Source of the DNA: Pseudonocardia sp.
GTDB lineage: Bacteria > Actinomycetota > Actinomycetes > Mycobacteriales > Pseudonocardiaceae
Length of the DNA: 64,000 nt
NCBI RefSeq assembly: GCF_029263155.1
Contig: NZ_JAJCYB010000063.1
Span: 17,491-81,490 of the forward strand
Reading direction: 5' to 3'
Below the pieces are notes generated by a model. It was not told the origin of the DNA, did not search any database, and saw only the letters and a program-made list of their open reading frames with translations. Numbering within the stretch: the first letter of the stretch is position 1; each line of letters begins with the position of its first letter. Positions 17,004 through 28,181 of the stretch are shown piece by piece. Position numbers and translations under genes: made by a program.

Positions 17004-17361
17004 CCCTCTCCTCACGTGCCGTCGGCATCACTCGACCGGGGGACCCGCACCGGTGATGTCACTGACGGTGTACAAGGTAGGGGCGCACCGTGGCCGCTAC
17101 GGACTGCGCGGTGCCCGCTGCGCCGGACGGGTCGGCCCGTGCGTTCACCGGGCCGTGCCCGGGCGACGGGCCGCGACCTTGCGCCGGTCGGGTCATCCGA
17201 TCGTTCGACCGATCGGCCGATGATCGCGACCGGTGGTCGATCCCGGGCGTCGTGCGGCGCGACGGGTGTCGACGAGCGGTTCGACACGGCCGACGACCCG
17301 GTGGTCGGGTTCGGACGGCGGGTACGGGTTCCGGCCCGATCCGCGCCGCCCGAGATCGCCG
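17004..17361. other. Gene-free spacer
   Basis: About 360 bases between the TPR gene start and the end of the MmpS-like gene, both on the minus strand. It must hold the TPR gene promoter, but I see no clear -10/-35 pair. ORFs here are GC-frame shadows. Confidence 0.4.
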
Positions 17362-18420
17362 TCAGCGACGAACGCTGCAGGAGACCGCCGAGTACTCGCT
17401 CTCCGTCGCCTCCGCGAGGACGACGCCGTCGATGACGATCCGGCAGGAGATCTCGCCCGACGCACCGGCGGCGGAGACCGAGTACTCGGCGGGCTCGGCG
17501 ACGGCCGGGAGGGTCTGTTCCCAGGGCAGCTCCGCGCCGGACAGCTGCGCGACCGATTCCCCCCGGCTGTAGGTGATCGCGCCCGCCGGGCCGGATCCGG
17601 TCACCTCGAAGGTGACCTCGGTGGCCGCGGGACCCGCGGCGGCATCGGTCGCGTCCGGGTCGCCGGCGGGAGCCACCCCCGACCGGCCGCTGTCGGCCGA
17701 CCTCTCGATCGCGACCGTGCCCCCGGCCGGTCCGGAGACGCCGTCCGGGCCGCCGAGGACGGTCAGCGTGATCGGCACCGCGACCACGACGGCCGCGGCG
17801 GCGCCGACCACCCACGGCCATCTCCGCCGCAGGGCCACCCGGATGTCGTTCCGCCGGGTCCGGCCGTCCCCCGACGCGTCCGGGCGACGGCGACCGGCCG
17901 GCCGGTCCGCAGCGTCGCGGCGGTCGGGTCCGGGGGTCCGGTCGCGCCGCGGGGCCGGGCGGTCACCGCCGCCGAGCGGACGCCGGTCGTCGGTCCCGGG
18001 CCGGTCGTCGGTCCCGGGCCGCCTGCGGGCGTCCCGGTCGGGGTCGGGCCGAGCGGGCTCGTCGCCGGCACGGCGGTGCCCGCCGTGGTAAGCCCGGACA
18101 TCACCGGGCGGGGTCGCGGCGGCCGGGCGTCGACCACCGGGGTGCGGGCCGTACGAGGAGACGTCGGGTCCGGACGTCTCGGGTACGCGGCGGTGCCCGC
18201 GCCGTGGCCCGTGGTCGGTCCGGCCGCCTCCCGGCCGGTCGCCGGCGTGACGGCCGGTGACCGCGCCCGGCATCGGCGGTGCGACGTCCCCGCGGGCCAC
18301 GAACGGCCGGGCCGCCTGCTCCTGACCCGGCCGGGGGACGGCGCGGCGTCGCGGCGGCGGAGGCGGTTCGTCGTCGAGCATCCAGCGTCCCGCTGCCGGA
18401 TCCCACCGTGGTCCAGGCAC
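17362..18420 (-). CDS. MmpS-like membrane-anchored protein with long Pro/Arg-rich cytoplasmic region
   Basis: Predicted 352-aa single-pass protein. Residues 1-190 are hydrophilic and rich in Pro, Arg, Gly and Asp; a helix near WPWVVGAAAAVVVAVPITL anchors it; the last 120 residues resemble the MmpS domain (VTFEVTGSGPAGAITYSRG, then LPWEQTLPAV and SCRIVIDG). MmpS proteins accompany MmpL lipid or siderophore exporters in mycobacteria. No MmpL is adjacent. GTG 18420 is chosen because GGAGGGGGAC precedes it and because the family opening WDPAAGRW then falls at the N terminus. The track start at 18717 is upstream noise. Confidence 0.65.
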   Translation of the reverse strand: MPGPRWDPAAGRWMLDDEPPPPPRRRAVPRPGQEQAARPFVARGDVAPPMPGAVTGRHAGDRPGGGRTDHGPRRGHRRVPETSGPDVSSYGPHPGGRRPAAATPPGDVRAYHGGHRRAGDEPARPDPDRDARRRPGTDDRPGTDDRRPLGGGDRPAPRRDRTPGPDRRDAADRPAGRRRPDASGDGRTRRNDIRVALRRRWPWVVGAAAAVVVAVPITLTVLGGPDGVSGPAGGTVAIERSADSGRSGVAPAGDPDATDAAAGPAATEVTFEVTGSGPAGAITYSRGESVAQLSGAELPWEQTLPAVAEPAEYSVSAAGASGEISCRIVIDGVVLAEATESEYSAVSCSVRR

Positions 18421-18878
18421 GTCCGTCCCCCTCCGTTGCCGCGAAGAGTCAACGAACGGGCCGGTCGTCGGTGACGGCCGCGCGCCCCGGTCCGCGCCCG
18501 ACGCGCGGATCACGGATCCCACCGGGCCCGCCCGGCCGGCCGGCCCGGTGGGGACGCCCGGGTCACGGCTTGGCATCGGGGGCGCTCCGGGTCGCGGAGC
18601 CGCTGCTACGGTCCGCCGGATCCACGTCGGAGCGCGGCCTCGGGGGGCCCGTTCGGGGGCCGAGGAGCCCTGGTTGAGCGCGCGCCCGACGCCATCGCCC
18701 CTGTGCGACCGCTCCACGGACCTCCCCGCCGGTCAGCAGCGACCGGCAGAGGATGCGGGTCGGGCCATCGCCCTCGCCCCCGCGGGCCGACGCCGCCTCG
18801 CGGCGAAGGCCGCCACCATCCCGAGACATCCACCCGCGCCGCCCGGCGTCGGGCGATACTGCGCGAACGGAGAACCCC
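18421..18878. other. Divergent intergenic region
   Basis: About 460 bases between the divergent MmpS-like and DUF4333 genes. It is expected to contain both promoters. I find no convincing motif or RNA; the track ORFs here are frame shadows. Confidence 0.4.
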
Positions 18879-19427
18879 GTGCCCCCCACCCGAACCCGAC
18901 CTCCCCGGCGCCGGCCGAGGCGAGCCGGCACCGTGCTGGCGATCGTCGGCGTCCTCGCGCTCGGCGGCTGCGGCGGCGAGACGCCCGGCGCCGGGGGCGT
19001 CGACGTCACCGAGCACCTCGACGCGCAGCTCGGCAGCGTGGGGATCGTCGCCGACCCGGGCTCGCTGGCCTGTGACGACGTCGACCTCGGCGTCGGTGCC
19101 TCCGTCGGCTGCACCTTCACCGCCGGCGGTCAGCCCGTCGGCCTGACCGCCGAGGTGACCTCGGTCGAGGGTTCCGGTGTCGGATTCGACGTCTCCACCC
19201 AGGCACGGCCGGTGCCGGCGGAGGTCCTGGGGACCACCGTGGCGACGCGGGCGGGCCAGCAGCTGGGCGCGGCGATCGACTCCGCGGAATGCGCCGGGGA
19301 GCTGGCACCGACCGTCGGGGAGTCGACGTCGTGCACGCTGACCAGCGGCGCGGAGACCAGGGACGTCACCGTCACCGTCACCGGGGTCGACGGTGGCCGG
19401 CTCGACTACACCCTGGACGCGGCATGA
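18879..19427 (+). CDS. DUF4333-type lipoprotein (two repeats)
   Basis: Exported lipoprotein of 182 aa. An Arg-rich n-region is followed by VLAIVGVLALGGCGG, a clear lipobox. The mature part contains two copies of a small disulfide-type domain, each with paired Cys spaced as in DUF4333: LACDDVDLGVGASVGCTF and AECAGELAPTVGESTSCTL. GTG 18879 is chosen with GGAGA upstream; the track ATG at 18753 lies in non-coding sequence. Function is unknown; such proteins are cell-surface and common in mycolata. The stop overlaps the next ATG, coupling it to a secreted CAP-domain protein. Confidence 0.7.
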   Translation: MPPTRTRPPRRRPRRAGTVLAIVGVLALGGCGGETPGAGGVDVTEHLDAQLGSVGIVADPGSLACDDVDLGVGASVGCTFTAGGQPVGLTAEVTSVEGSGVGFDVSTQARPVPAEVLGTTVATRAGQQLGAAIDSAECAGELAPTVGESTSCTLTSGAETRDVTVTVTGVDGGRLDYTLDAA

Positions 19428-20776
19428 CGGCGCACGGTGCGCGGCGCCGGGTGCGCGTGGCGGGTTCGGTCACCGCGCTGCTGGTGGCCCTCGCCCTCGT
19501 CCAGGGCGTCGCGGTGACGTCGGCGGCGGCCTCCACGGCGAGCACCCCGGTGGACTACCGGGCGCTGGAGCAGCAGATCGCGCAGGCCGTCAACGACGCG
19601 CGGACGGACCCCGCCGCGATGGCCGCGACCCTCGAATCCCTGCAGGCCAGCCCCGACGGCCCCTACAGCGTGAAGCTGCCCGACGGCAGTCGCGTGAGCA
19701 CCCAGATGCCCGACCTCGTGCAGGCCGCCCGGGAGGCCAGGACGCAGCCGGCCCTGCCTCCGCTCGCCTGGTCCGAACAGCTGGCCGACCTCGGACGCAC
19801 GTGGGCCGGTCGGGCGTGGAAGGAGCAGCACGGCGACTACGCCGCACGGACGAAGCGGGCGGGCGTCGAGGTGATGGCGATCGAGGCGATCACCGCGGCG
19901 GACGCCAACCCGAACTCCTTCGTCTACGCGTTCTGGATCAGCAGCGGCGAGTGGAACCGCTCCTCCGTGTGGGATCCCGCCGCGTACTCGGGCCGGGGCC
20001 ACCGGGGCATCGTCAACGACAGCCGCATGACCGCGATCGGTGTCGGCTGCGGGCCGCACCGCGACACCTACGACCCGTCCCGGGTGATGGCCATCTGCGT
20101 GCTCAACGACGGCGTCGACCCGGCCGACCGGAGCCCGGTCGCCACACCGGCGGCCGGCGGTGCGCCGTCGCTCGCGGACCTGCCGGCCGCCGTCGCAGGC
20201 TCGGTGGGCACCACGACCGACCCGGAGCGGTCGACCCTGACCGTGGACACCTCGACCCCGGCCGTCCCGGCCCCCACCGGCGAGGACCCCTTCGCCCCGG
20301 TCGTCGGCGACATCGCCGCCACCGACGGCGCCACCGACGCCGGCGCCGCGCCGGCGCCCGACGCCCCACCCGCCGACCTCGCCCACGGCGAGACGTGGGA
20401 CGTCAACGGTGACGGCAGCTTCCTGATCACCGTGACCGCGCAGGACGAGTTCACGCCGTCGGAACAGGCGACGATCACCGGGTACGGCACGACGGCCACG
20501 GCCTACCGCGGCTACGAGATCCGGTACGAGAACAACAGCGACACGTCCTACTCCCTGCCCGACGTCGTCACGCAGTGGACCTGCACCTCGGGGACCGAGC
20601 GGCTGCCGTTCGTCCTCCAGCCGCCCGGCCAGGGACTGCCCGCTCCGGGGCAGCTCGGGCGGGGGGCGGCCGTGTTCGCCTTCGGCTGCGGCACCGGTGC
20701 GGACGGTCATGCCGAGGTCGGCGCTCAGCTGGGCGGCGAGCTCGGGGGCGGGTCACGGACCTGGGTCCAGCGGTAG
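19424..20776 (+). CDS. Secreted CAP/SCP-like extracellular protein
   Basis: Secreted 450-aa protein: signal peptide (residues 1 to about 37, ending VTSAAAS), then a region resembling the CAP/SCP fold (NDARTDPAAM at its start, LPPLAWSEQLADLGRTWAGR, and later GHRGIVNDSRMTAIGVGCG plus RVMAICVLND). A Thr/Pro/Ala-rich linker follows and a C-terminal beta-rich domain with two Cys (TQWTCTSGTE, VFAFGCGTG). CAP proteins act outside the cell on lipids, peptidoglycan or proteins. It starts by ATGA overlap with the DUF4333 gene. A strong hairpin follows the stop, so the two genes look like one bicistronic unit. Confidence 0.72.
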   Translation: MTAHGARRRVRVAGSVTALLVALALVQGVAVTSAAASTASTPVDYRALEQQIAQAVNDARTDPAAMAATLESLQASPDGPYSVKLPDGSRVSTQMPDLVQAAREARTQPALPPLAWSEQLADLGRTWAGRAWKEQHGDYAARTKRAGVEVMAIEAITAADANPNSFVYAFWISSGEWNRSSVWDPAAYSGRGHRGIVNDSRMTAIGVGCGPHRDTYDPSRVMAICVLNDGVDPADRSPVATPAAGGAPSLADLPAAVAGSVGTTTDPERSTLTVDTSTPAVPAPTGEDPFAPVVGDIAATDGATDAGAAPAPDAPPADLAHGETWDVNGDGSFLITVTAQDEFTPSEQATITGYGTTATAYRGYEIRYENNSDTSYSLPDVVTQWTCTSGTERLPFVLQPPGQGLPAPGQLGRGAAVFAFGCGTGADGHAEVGAQLGGELGGGSRTWVQR

Positions 20777-20794
20777 CGCCACGGGCCCGACGGG

Positions 20795-20837
20795 GGCCGG
20801 ATCCCACGACGTCGACCTGGCGTCGTGGGGTCCGGCC
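20795..20837 (+). terminator. Hairpin terminator after CAP gene
   Basis: Arms of 17 nt (20795-20811 and 20821-20837) with a 9-nt loop. All pairs are Watson-Crick except one U.G in the + transcript. It lies 18 bases after the CAP gene stop and has no U-tract. Confidence 0.65.
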
Positions 20838-20982
20838 ACGTTGCGCAGGCGGGTAGCGGCGCTGCCGCAGGAAGACGTCGGTACCGGCCGACGAACTGCA
20901 CCTGGTGCCAGACGAGCACTCCGGCACCGAGCTACATCGAGATCATGGCCTCGTCGGCGGTGAGCCCCACGCCCGAGCGGCG

Positions 20983-21276
20983 TCAGCTCCGGGCCTCGAC
21001 GTGGAACTGGACGCTCTGCATGGATTCGATCGCCTCGCGGGGCAGCTCGAGATGCGCGGGATGGACGAGGTAGGCGGCGAAGTCCTCGACGGTCTCGAAC
21101 TCCGTGACGATCGCGTAGTCGGCGTTCGCCGGGCGCTCGCCCAGGTCGTGCCCGTGCCGCGTGCGGATGGGGAAGTCGAGCCGGCCCGGCAGGGCGGCGA
21201 CCGCCTGCGCGAACGCCTCGATGTCGGTCGAGCTCGCCGACTCTCTGAACCTGAGCGTCAGGCAGTGGATCACCAT
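20983..21276 (-). CDS. Dabb (stress-response A/B barrel) domain protein
   Basis: Small cytoplasmic protein of 97 aa fitting the dimeric alpha-beta barrel (Dabb) family: MVIHCLTLRFRESAS opening, central RHGHDLGERPANADYAIVTEF, and ending YLVHPAHLELPREAIESM. GGAGG is 6 bases before ATG 21276, so the longer track ORF is rejected. Family members include cyclases acting on reactive polyketides and many proteins of unknown role. It diverges from the catabolic operon that starts at 21581 and may act with it. Confidence 0.78.
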   Translation of the reverse strand: MVIHCLTLRFRESASSTDIEAFAQAVAALPGRLDFPIRTRHGHDLGERPANADYAIVTEFETVEDFAAYLVHPAHLELPREAIESMQSVQFHVEARS

Positions 21277-21580
21277 CGCGACCTCCGCGTCGGATGGACC
21301 GTCCCGTGAACGCCGGGCATCTGGTCCATGGTCACCATTTTCGTGACTGATAATAGACATGTTGTGTGAGTCGACCAAGTCTCCCGCCGCAACTGTGAGG
21401 GTCAGACCGACTTTCTGCAGCTCATTCGCCATGCGCGGCCTGGACGGCTGACTCACCTGACTCGCAAGTACCTCCGGGGTGGTGATCGATGATTGACTTA
21501 ACCGCGCCGCCGGATCTAACTTGTGGCCTGTCGCCCCTATCCGAGGGGCCGCGCCCGCCACGACCGGGAGGGGCTTGAAG
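21277..21580. other. Divergent control region of Dabb gene and catabolic operon
   Basis: About 300 bases with lower GC than the neighbourhood, containing the candidate + promoter at 21493-21522 and an AT-rich stretch around 21335-21365 that could serve the leftward gene. It is the logical binding site for the tandem TetR protein encoded at the operon end, but I see no clear palindrome. Confidence 0.4.
21493..21522 (+). promoter_or_regulatory. Candidate sigma-A promoter for the LLM operon
   Basis: TTGACT (21493-21498) and TAACTT (21517-21522, fits TAnnnT) are separated by 18 bases. They lie about 60 bases upstream of the LLM oxidoreductase ATG. The match is judged by eye only. Confidence 0.45.
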
Positions 21581-22555
21581 ATGAAGCTGGGTTGCTCGTT
21601 CGCCACGTCGCTGGAGACCCCGGAGCACATCCGCATCGCCGAGCAACTCGGCTACGAGCGCGCGCTCTGCTACGACTCGCCCGCGCTCTATCCCGACGTG
21701 TGGATGGCGCTGAACCGCGCCGCGGAGCTGACGGAGCGGATCGAGCTCGGACCGGGCGTGCTGATCCCGAGCCTGCGGCACCCGATGGTCACGGCGTCGG
21801 CGATCACGACGCTGGTGCACTCCGCGGGCGAGGGGCGGGTGTTCGTCGGTATCGGGAGCGGGTTCACCGGCCGGTTGGCCATGGGGCGGCCGCCGGTGCC
21901 GTGGGCGCAGGTCGAGCACTACGCCCGCACCGTCCAGGCCCTCCTGCGCGGCGAGCGAGTGGAGTGGGAGGGGGCGATCATGCAGGTGATCCACCCCGAC
22001 AGGCGCTTCGGGCCCCGCCTTCCGATCACGGTGCCGTGGGGCGTCGCCGGGGAGGGCCCCAAGGGGACCCGGGTCGCCCGTGACCTCGGCGCCGAGCTGT
22101 TGCGGATCACGGCCCCCGAGCCGGGGTTCGACCGGCAGTCGATGGTGTTGGCCGGCACGGTGCTCGACGACGGGGAGGACCCCGGATCCGAACGCGCGAT
22201 CGACGCGGCCGGCCACGCGGCCGGTCTGTTCCTGCACTGGGCGGTCGAGCACGGCGTGATCGACGAACTGCTGGGCGAGGGCGGCCACGTGTGGGCCGCC
22301 GCGTACGACCACATCCCCGAGAACATCCGCCACATCGCCCTGCACGACCGCCACGTCGTCGGCGTCAACGACGTCGACCGGCCCTTCGTCACCACCGAGG
22401 TGATGACCGCAGCGGGGGTGGCGCTCACCCGCAAGGAGTGGCGGGCCCGGCTCGACGCCCTCCGCGACAGCGGCTGTGCACACGTGCACTACCAGCCCGC
22501 CGGCCCCGACATCCCCCGCGAGCTCGAGGCGTTCGCGGCCGCCTTCACCAGCTGA
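21581..22555 (+). CDS. LLM-class flavin/F420-dependent oxidoreductase
   Basis: Luciferase-like monooxygenase family protein of 324 aa with a TIM-barrel fold. The flavin type (F420 or FMN) is not decided by sequence alone. Family features include an N-terminal beta strand MKLGCSFATSLETPEHI, IAEQLGYERALCYDS, and the GEGRVFVGIGSGFTGRLAMG region. A Shine-Dalgarno GGGAGGGG precedes ATG 21581. It is first in a run of seven same-strand genes with overlaps, so it likely carries out an oxidation or reduction in the CoA-thioester degradation pathway encoded downstream. Confidence 0.85.
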   Translation: MKLGCSFATSLETPEHIRIAEQLGYERALCYDSPALYPDVWMALNRAAELTERIELGPGVLIPSLRHPMVTASAITTLVHSAGEGRVFVGIGSGFTGRLAMGRPPVPWAQVEHYARTVQALLRGERVEWEGAIMQVIHPDRRFGPRLPITVPWGVAGEGPKGTRVARDLGAELLRITAPEPGFDRQSMVLAGTVLDDGEDPGSERAIDAAGHAAGLFLHWAVEHGVIDELLGEGGHVWAAAYDHIPENIRHIALHDRHVVGVNDVDRPFVTTEVMTAAGVALTRKEWRARLDALRDSGCAHVHYQPAGPDIPRELEAFAAAFTS

Positions 22556-22585
22556 CCGGACCCGACGGAAGGATCGCCGACGGCG

Positions 22586-23359
22586 ATGGAAGACCTGACG
22601 TTCATCGAGTGGCAGGAAGACGGCCCGGTGGCCACCGTGTGGCTGAACCGGCCACCGGTCAACGCGACCGACCACGAGCTCTACACCGAGATCCGGCAGT
22701 TCTTCGGCCACCTGTCCGCCTACCTGCCCGACGCGAGGGCGGTGGTGCTGGCGGGCCGGGGCAAGCACTTCTGCGCGGGCAACGATCTCGCCGAGTTCCG
22801 GACCATGGACCCCGACAACGCCCCGGCACGCCTGGAACTGGCCCGCGAGGCGTTCTGGGCGATCTACGACGCACCGCTGCCGGTCATCGCCGCGGTGCAC
22901 GGCGTCGCGGTCGGGTCCGGGCTGGCCATCGCGGCGTCGTGCGACCTGGTCGTCGCGGCCGAGGGCGCGCGGTTCGCCACCCCCGAGGTCACCGTCGGGG
23001 TGCTCGGCGGGGCCAAGCACCTCTCCCGGCTGGTGCCGCAGGGCGTGGTGCGGTTGATGCACTACACCGGCGATCTCTACCCGGCCGAGAAGCTGCTGCC
23101 CTACGGCGGGATCGTGGAGATCGTCCCGCAGGAGCAGCTGCTCGGGTCCGCACGCGCGCTGGCGCGCTCGATCGCCCGGCACAGCCCGGTGACCCTCGAG
23201 CTGGCCAAGCGCAGCCTCAACGGCATCGAGTACATGGACCTCAAACCCGGCTACGAGTTCGAGCAGCGCCTCACCCGCGAGCTGTCGGGGTACGCCGACT
23301 CGAAAGAGGCGGTCAACGCCTTCCTCGAGCGCCGGGCGCCCGTCTACACGGGGCGGTGA
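22586..23359 (+). CDS. Enoyl-CoA hydratase/isomerase (crotonase) family protein
   Basis: Cytoplasmic crotonase-fold enzyme of 257 aa, expected to hydrate or isomerize an enoyl-CoA or cleave a cyclic CoA ester. Oxyanion-hole segments are visible as GRGKHFCAGNDLAEF and GVAVGSGLAIAASCDLV. At the usual Glu positions the sequence reads FATPEVTVGVLGGAKHL, keeping the TPE acid. The pathway neighbours (two acyl-CoA dehydrogenases and a CoA ligase) support a beta-oxidation-like role. The stop overlaps the next GTG. Confidence 0.88.
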   Translation: MEDLTFIEWQEDGPVATVWLNRPPVNATDHELYTEIRQFFGHLSAYLPDARAVVLAGRGKHFCAGNDLAEFRTMDPDNAPARLELAREAFWAIYDAPLPVIAAVHGVAVGSGLAIAASCDLVVAAEGARFATPEVTVGVLGGAKHLSRLVPQGVVRLMHYTGDLYPAEKLLPYGGIVEIVPQEQLLGSARALARSIARHSPVTLELAKRSLNGIEYMDLKPGYEFEQRLTRELSGYADSKEAVNAFLERRAPVYTGR

Positions 23360-24558
23360 CCGTGTCGTCATCGTCGGGGCCGCCGTCATCGGGGTCGCCG
23401 TCATCGGGGCCGACGGAGTCGCTCGACGCGTTCCGTGCGCGGGCCAGGGCCTGGCTCGCCGCCGCCGACATCCCCGAGGTGCCCCGCGACATCGACGGCC
23501 GGTTCGCGACGCTGCGGCAGTGGCAGAAGACCCTCTTCGCCGCGGGATGGCTCGGCCTCTCCTGGTCACGGGAGGCGGGTGGCCAGGGTCTGACCCATCT
23601 CCATCAGCTGGTGTTCGTCGAGGAGCTCGCCCGGGCGGGCGCACCGCAGCCCATCGGCCTGATCGGGCTGGAGGTCGTCGGGCCGTCGATCGACCGGTAC
23701 GGCAGCGACCGGCAGCGCCGCGAGCTGCTCCCGCGGCTCCTGTCCGGCGACGACATCTGGTGCCAGGGCTTCTCCGAGCCGGACGCGGGCTCGGATCTCG
23801 CCTCGCTGCGGACCCGCGCGGTGGCCGACGGCGACGAGTTCGTCGTCTCCGGCCAGAAGATCTGGACGAGCTGGGCGCACCTGTCGCAGTGGTGCGCCCT
23901 GCTGGTCCGTACCGACACCTCCGTGCGCAAGCAGGCCGGCATCAGCTACCTGCTCGTCGACATGGCGAGCACGGGCATCACCACCCGGCCGATCACGCAG
24001 ATGACCGGCGACCGGGAGTTCTGCGAGGTCTTCTTCGACGACGTCCGGGTGCCCCGCGACAACGTGCTGGGTGAGGTCGACGGGGGCTGGGCCATCGCCA
24101 CGCACACGCTGGGCAGCGAACGTGCCGGTGCCACGCTGCGCCGCCGCGTCGAGTGCGAGGTGGCGCTGGGCGAGGCGCTCGACCACATCCGGGCCGCGCG
24201 GGGACCCTCGAGCGACGACCGGGCGGCGGCCGCCATGGGTCGTGCGCACGTCGCGATGCGGGTCCTCGACGCGCAGACCAGGCAGACCACCGCCCGGCTG
24301 GTCGCCGACACCGGGCCCACCCCCATGGACTCCGTGGACAAGCTGCTGCTCACCGACGTGGAGCAGATCGTGTTCGCCGAGATCGCCGCCCTGCTCGGGC
24401 CGTTGCGGGCGCTGCCGGGCACCCGGGCGCGCGGACTCCTCTCACAGCGATGGGCCTACGAGCACCTCTACTCGCGGGCGGCCTCGATCTACGGCGGCTC
24501 GTCGCAGATCCAGCGCACCATCATCGCCGAGCGGCTGCTGGGACTGCCCCGTGGCTGA
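23356..24558 (+). CDS. Acyl-CoA dehydrogenase (large, catalytic-type)
   Basis: FAD-dependent acyl-CoA dehydrogenase of 400 aa from GTG 23356 (GTGA overlap with the hydratase; GTG 23362 is an alternative). A repetitive Ser/Gly/Pro leader (SSSSGPPSSGSPSSGP) precedes the fold. Family motifs: WCQGFSEPDAGSDLASLRT (substrate/FAD loop), GQKIWTSWAHLSQW, and near the C terminus YGGSSQIQRTIIAERLLGLPRG. It pairs with the next, divergent ACAD, suggesting a heteromeric enzyme like those for steroid or cyclic acids, where one subunit carries the catalytic base. Confidence 0.88.
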   Translation: MTVSSSSGPPSSGSPSSGPTESLDAFRARARAWLAAADIPEVPRDIDGRFATLRQWQKTLFAAGWLGLSWSREAGGQGLTHLHQLVFVEELARAGAPQPIGLIGLEVVGPSIDRYGSDRQRRELLPRLLSGDDIWCQGFSEPDAGSDLASLRTRAVADGDEFVVSGQKIWTSWAHLSQWCALLVRTDTSVRKQAGISYLLVDMASTGITTRPITQMTGDREFCEVFFDDVRVPRDNVLGEVDGGWAIATHTLGSERAGATLRRRVECEVALGEALDHIRAARGPSSDDRAAAAMGRAHVAMRVLDAQTRQTTARLVADTGPTPMDSVDKLLLTDVEQIVFAEIAALLGPLRALPGTRARGLLSQRWAYEHLYSRAASIYGGSSQIQRTIIAERLLGLPRG

Positions 24559-25627
24559 GCACGAGGAGTACGGCAGCGCCGTCGACGAGTACCTTACCCG
24601 CGCCTACGACGGCGACCGGCGTACAGCGTGCCTCACCGCAGGAGGCTGGGACGCGGGTCTGGCCGCCGAGCTGGCCGGGCTCGGCTGGAACGGTCTCGCC
24701 GTACCGGAGCGGCACGGCGGGCTCGGCGCTCCGCTCTCCGCGCTGGGGCCGGTCCTCACCGCGCTCGGCAGGCACCTGGTGGTCGGGCCGATGCTGGAGA
24801 ACACCCTGCTCCCGGCGGTGCTGCACCCGCTCTGGGCGAGCGCGCCCGCGCTCGCGGCGGCCGTCGAGACCGGGGTGCCGGTCGCCCTGGTCGATCCCGG
24901 GGTCACCGACGACCGGGCCGCCGCCGTCGGCACGGTGACGCTGCGTGACCAGCGACTCTCCGGGGCGGTGGAGGCCGTCCGCTTCGCCGGGCAGGCGAGC
25001 CTGCTCGCGGTGGTCGCCGCGACGGAGGCGGGCGAGGTCGTGTGCCTCGTGGACCCCGCGGCCGCCGGAGTCCGCGTCGACGGCGTCGACAGCGCGGACC
25101 CGGCCGCCGCGTTCGGCCGCGTGGCGCTCGACGACGTCCGTGCCGACGCCGCGACGCCCGCCGACGGCGGCGAGCTCGTCGCCCGCATCCGATCGTGGGC
25201 GCGGCTCCTGCTCGCCTGCGAGCTCAGCGGGGTGGCCGACCACGCCCTCGACCGCACGGTCACCCACATCGGGCAGCGGGAGCAGTTCGGGCAGCCGATC
25301 GGGAGCTTCCAGGCGGTGAAGCACATCGCCGCCGACATGTACGCGCAGGCGACGAGCCTGCGCAACCTGTGCGCCGCGGCCCTGGCCGACTCCGCCGACG
25401 CGGGCACCGCCGACCTGGACGTCCTGGCGTGGACCGCGAAGGCGCACGCCGCGCAGGTCGCCGTGCGCGTCTGCGAGGACGCGGTCCAGCTGCACGGCGG
25501 GATGGGTTTCACGACGGAGAGTGACGTCAGCGCGTGCTACCTGCGCGCCCTGGCCCTGCGCGGCTGGTACGGCGACGCGACCGAACTGCAGCTGCGCATC
25601 GGAGCAGCCTTGTTGGACCGAGCCTGA
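24551..25627 (+). CDS. Acyl-CoA dehydrogenase (short partner subunit)
   Basis: Second ACAD of 358 aa. GTG 24551 lies inside the end of the previous gene (8-base overlap GTGGCTGA). The C-terminal domain is well conserved (REQFGQPIGSFQAVKHIAADMY, VQLHGGMGFTTESDV), while the N-terminal and middle domains are short and divergent. Paired ACAD genes in actinomycetes commonly form alpha2-beta2 heterotetramers acting on ring or branched CoA esters (FadE-type pairs), which is the inference here. Confidence 0.86.
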   Translation: MAEHEEYGSAVDEYLTRAYDGDRRTACLTAGGWDAGLAAELAGLGWNGLAVPERHGGLGAPLSALGPVLTALGRHLVVGPMLENTLLPAVLHPLWASAPALAAAVETGVPVALVDPGVTDDRAAAVGTVTLRDQRLSGAVEAVRFAGQASLLAVVAATEAGEVVCLVDPAAAGVRVDGVDSADPAAAFGRVALDDVRADAATPADGGELVARIRSWARLLLACELSGVADHALDRTVTHIGQREQFGQPIGSFQAVKHIAADMYAQATSLRNLCAAALADSADAGTADLDVLAWTAKAHAAQVAVRVCEDAVQLHGGMGFTTESDVSACYLRALALRGWYGDATELQLRIGAALLDRA

Positions 25628-25637
25628 GAGGGCAGAC

Positions 25638-27250
<1,613 letters not shown>

Positions 27251-27254
<4 letters not shown>

Positions 27255-28123
27255 AGCTGCACCCCCTCACCGAGTTCACCTCGGGCCACCAGTTCCTCGA
27301 ATGCCTCCGCTGGCACGACGGCGCGCTGTGGGCCAGCGACTTCTTCGCGGGCTCGGTGCTGCGGTTCGCCGCCGACGGGACGTCCACGGCGGTCGCCGAG
27401 ATCCCCGGCGCACCCGCGGGCCTCGGCTTCCTGGCCGACGGCTCGACGCTGGTCGTCTCGCAGTCCGACGCCACCGTCGTCCGCATCGCCCCGGACGGCA
27501 CGCTCAGCCCGTACGCCGACCTCGGCGCCCTCGCGGGCGGGCCGGGCAACGACATGCTCGTCACCACGGGCGGGCACGCCTACGTCGGCAACTTCGGGTT
27601 CCACATCGGATCCGAGGAACCCAGGCCGACGGCGCTCGCGCACGTCGACCCGAGTGGCACCGTGCACCGTGTCGCCGGTGACGTGGTGTTCCCCAACGGC
27701 ATGGCCCTCTCGCCCGACGGGGTGCTGCTCCTGGCCGAGAAGTTCGGTCACCGCATCACCGCCTACGACATCGACGCGCACGGCACGCCCACGAACCAGC
27801 GGGTCTGGGCGCAGCTCCCGGAGTCGTTGCACCCCGACGGCATCGCGCTGGACGCCGACGGCGGGGTGTGGTTCGGCAACGCTCTCACCACCGGTGACGA
27901 CAGCGGCTTCTACCGCGTCGTCGCGGGCGGCGAGATCACCGACAAGGTGCCGGTCACCGGGGCCCAGGCCATCGCGTGCGCCTTCGGCGGCGACGATCTC
28001 GACACCCTCTACATGGCCTGCAACATCACCACGCTCGAGGAGTTCGTCCAGGGACGGTCGAAGGCGGTCGTCACCACCGCCGTCGTCGGGCGCACCGGGG
28101 AGCCGGGCTCGTCCGGCGCCTGA
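27251..28123 (+). CDS. SMP-30/gluconolactonase-family protein
   Basis: Six-bladed beta-propeller lactonase/hydrolase of 290 aa, cytoplasmic, metal dependent in characterized relatives. Typical strings are FLECLRWHDGALWASDFFAG at the N terminus, GGPGNDMLVTTGGHAYVGNFG mid-protein (metal-binding Asn/Asp), and SLHPDGIALDADGGVWFGNA (catalytic Asp region). It overlaps the ligase stop by ATGA. In the operon it may open a lactone intermediate formed by a Baeyer-Villiger-like step, which is inference. Confidence 0.86.
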
Positions 28124-28181
28124 CCGCCACCGGATCCCGGCCGATACGATGCGCGGATAGGTGGAGAGGAGGCGACAGCCC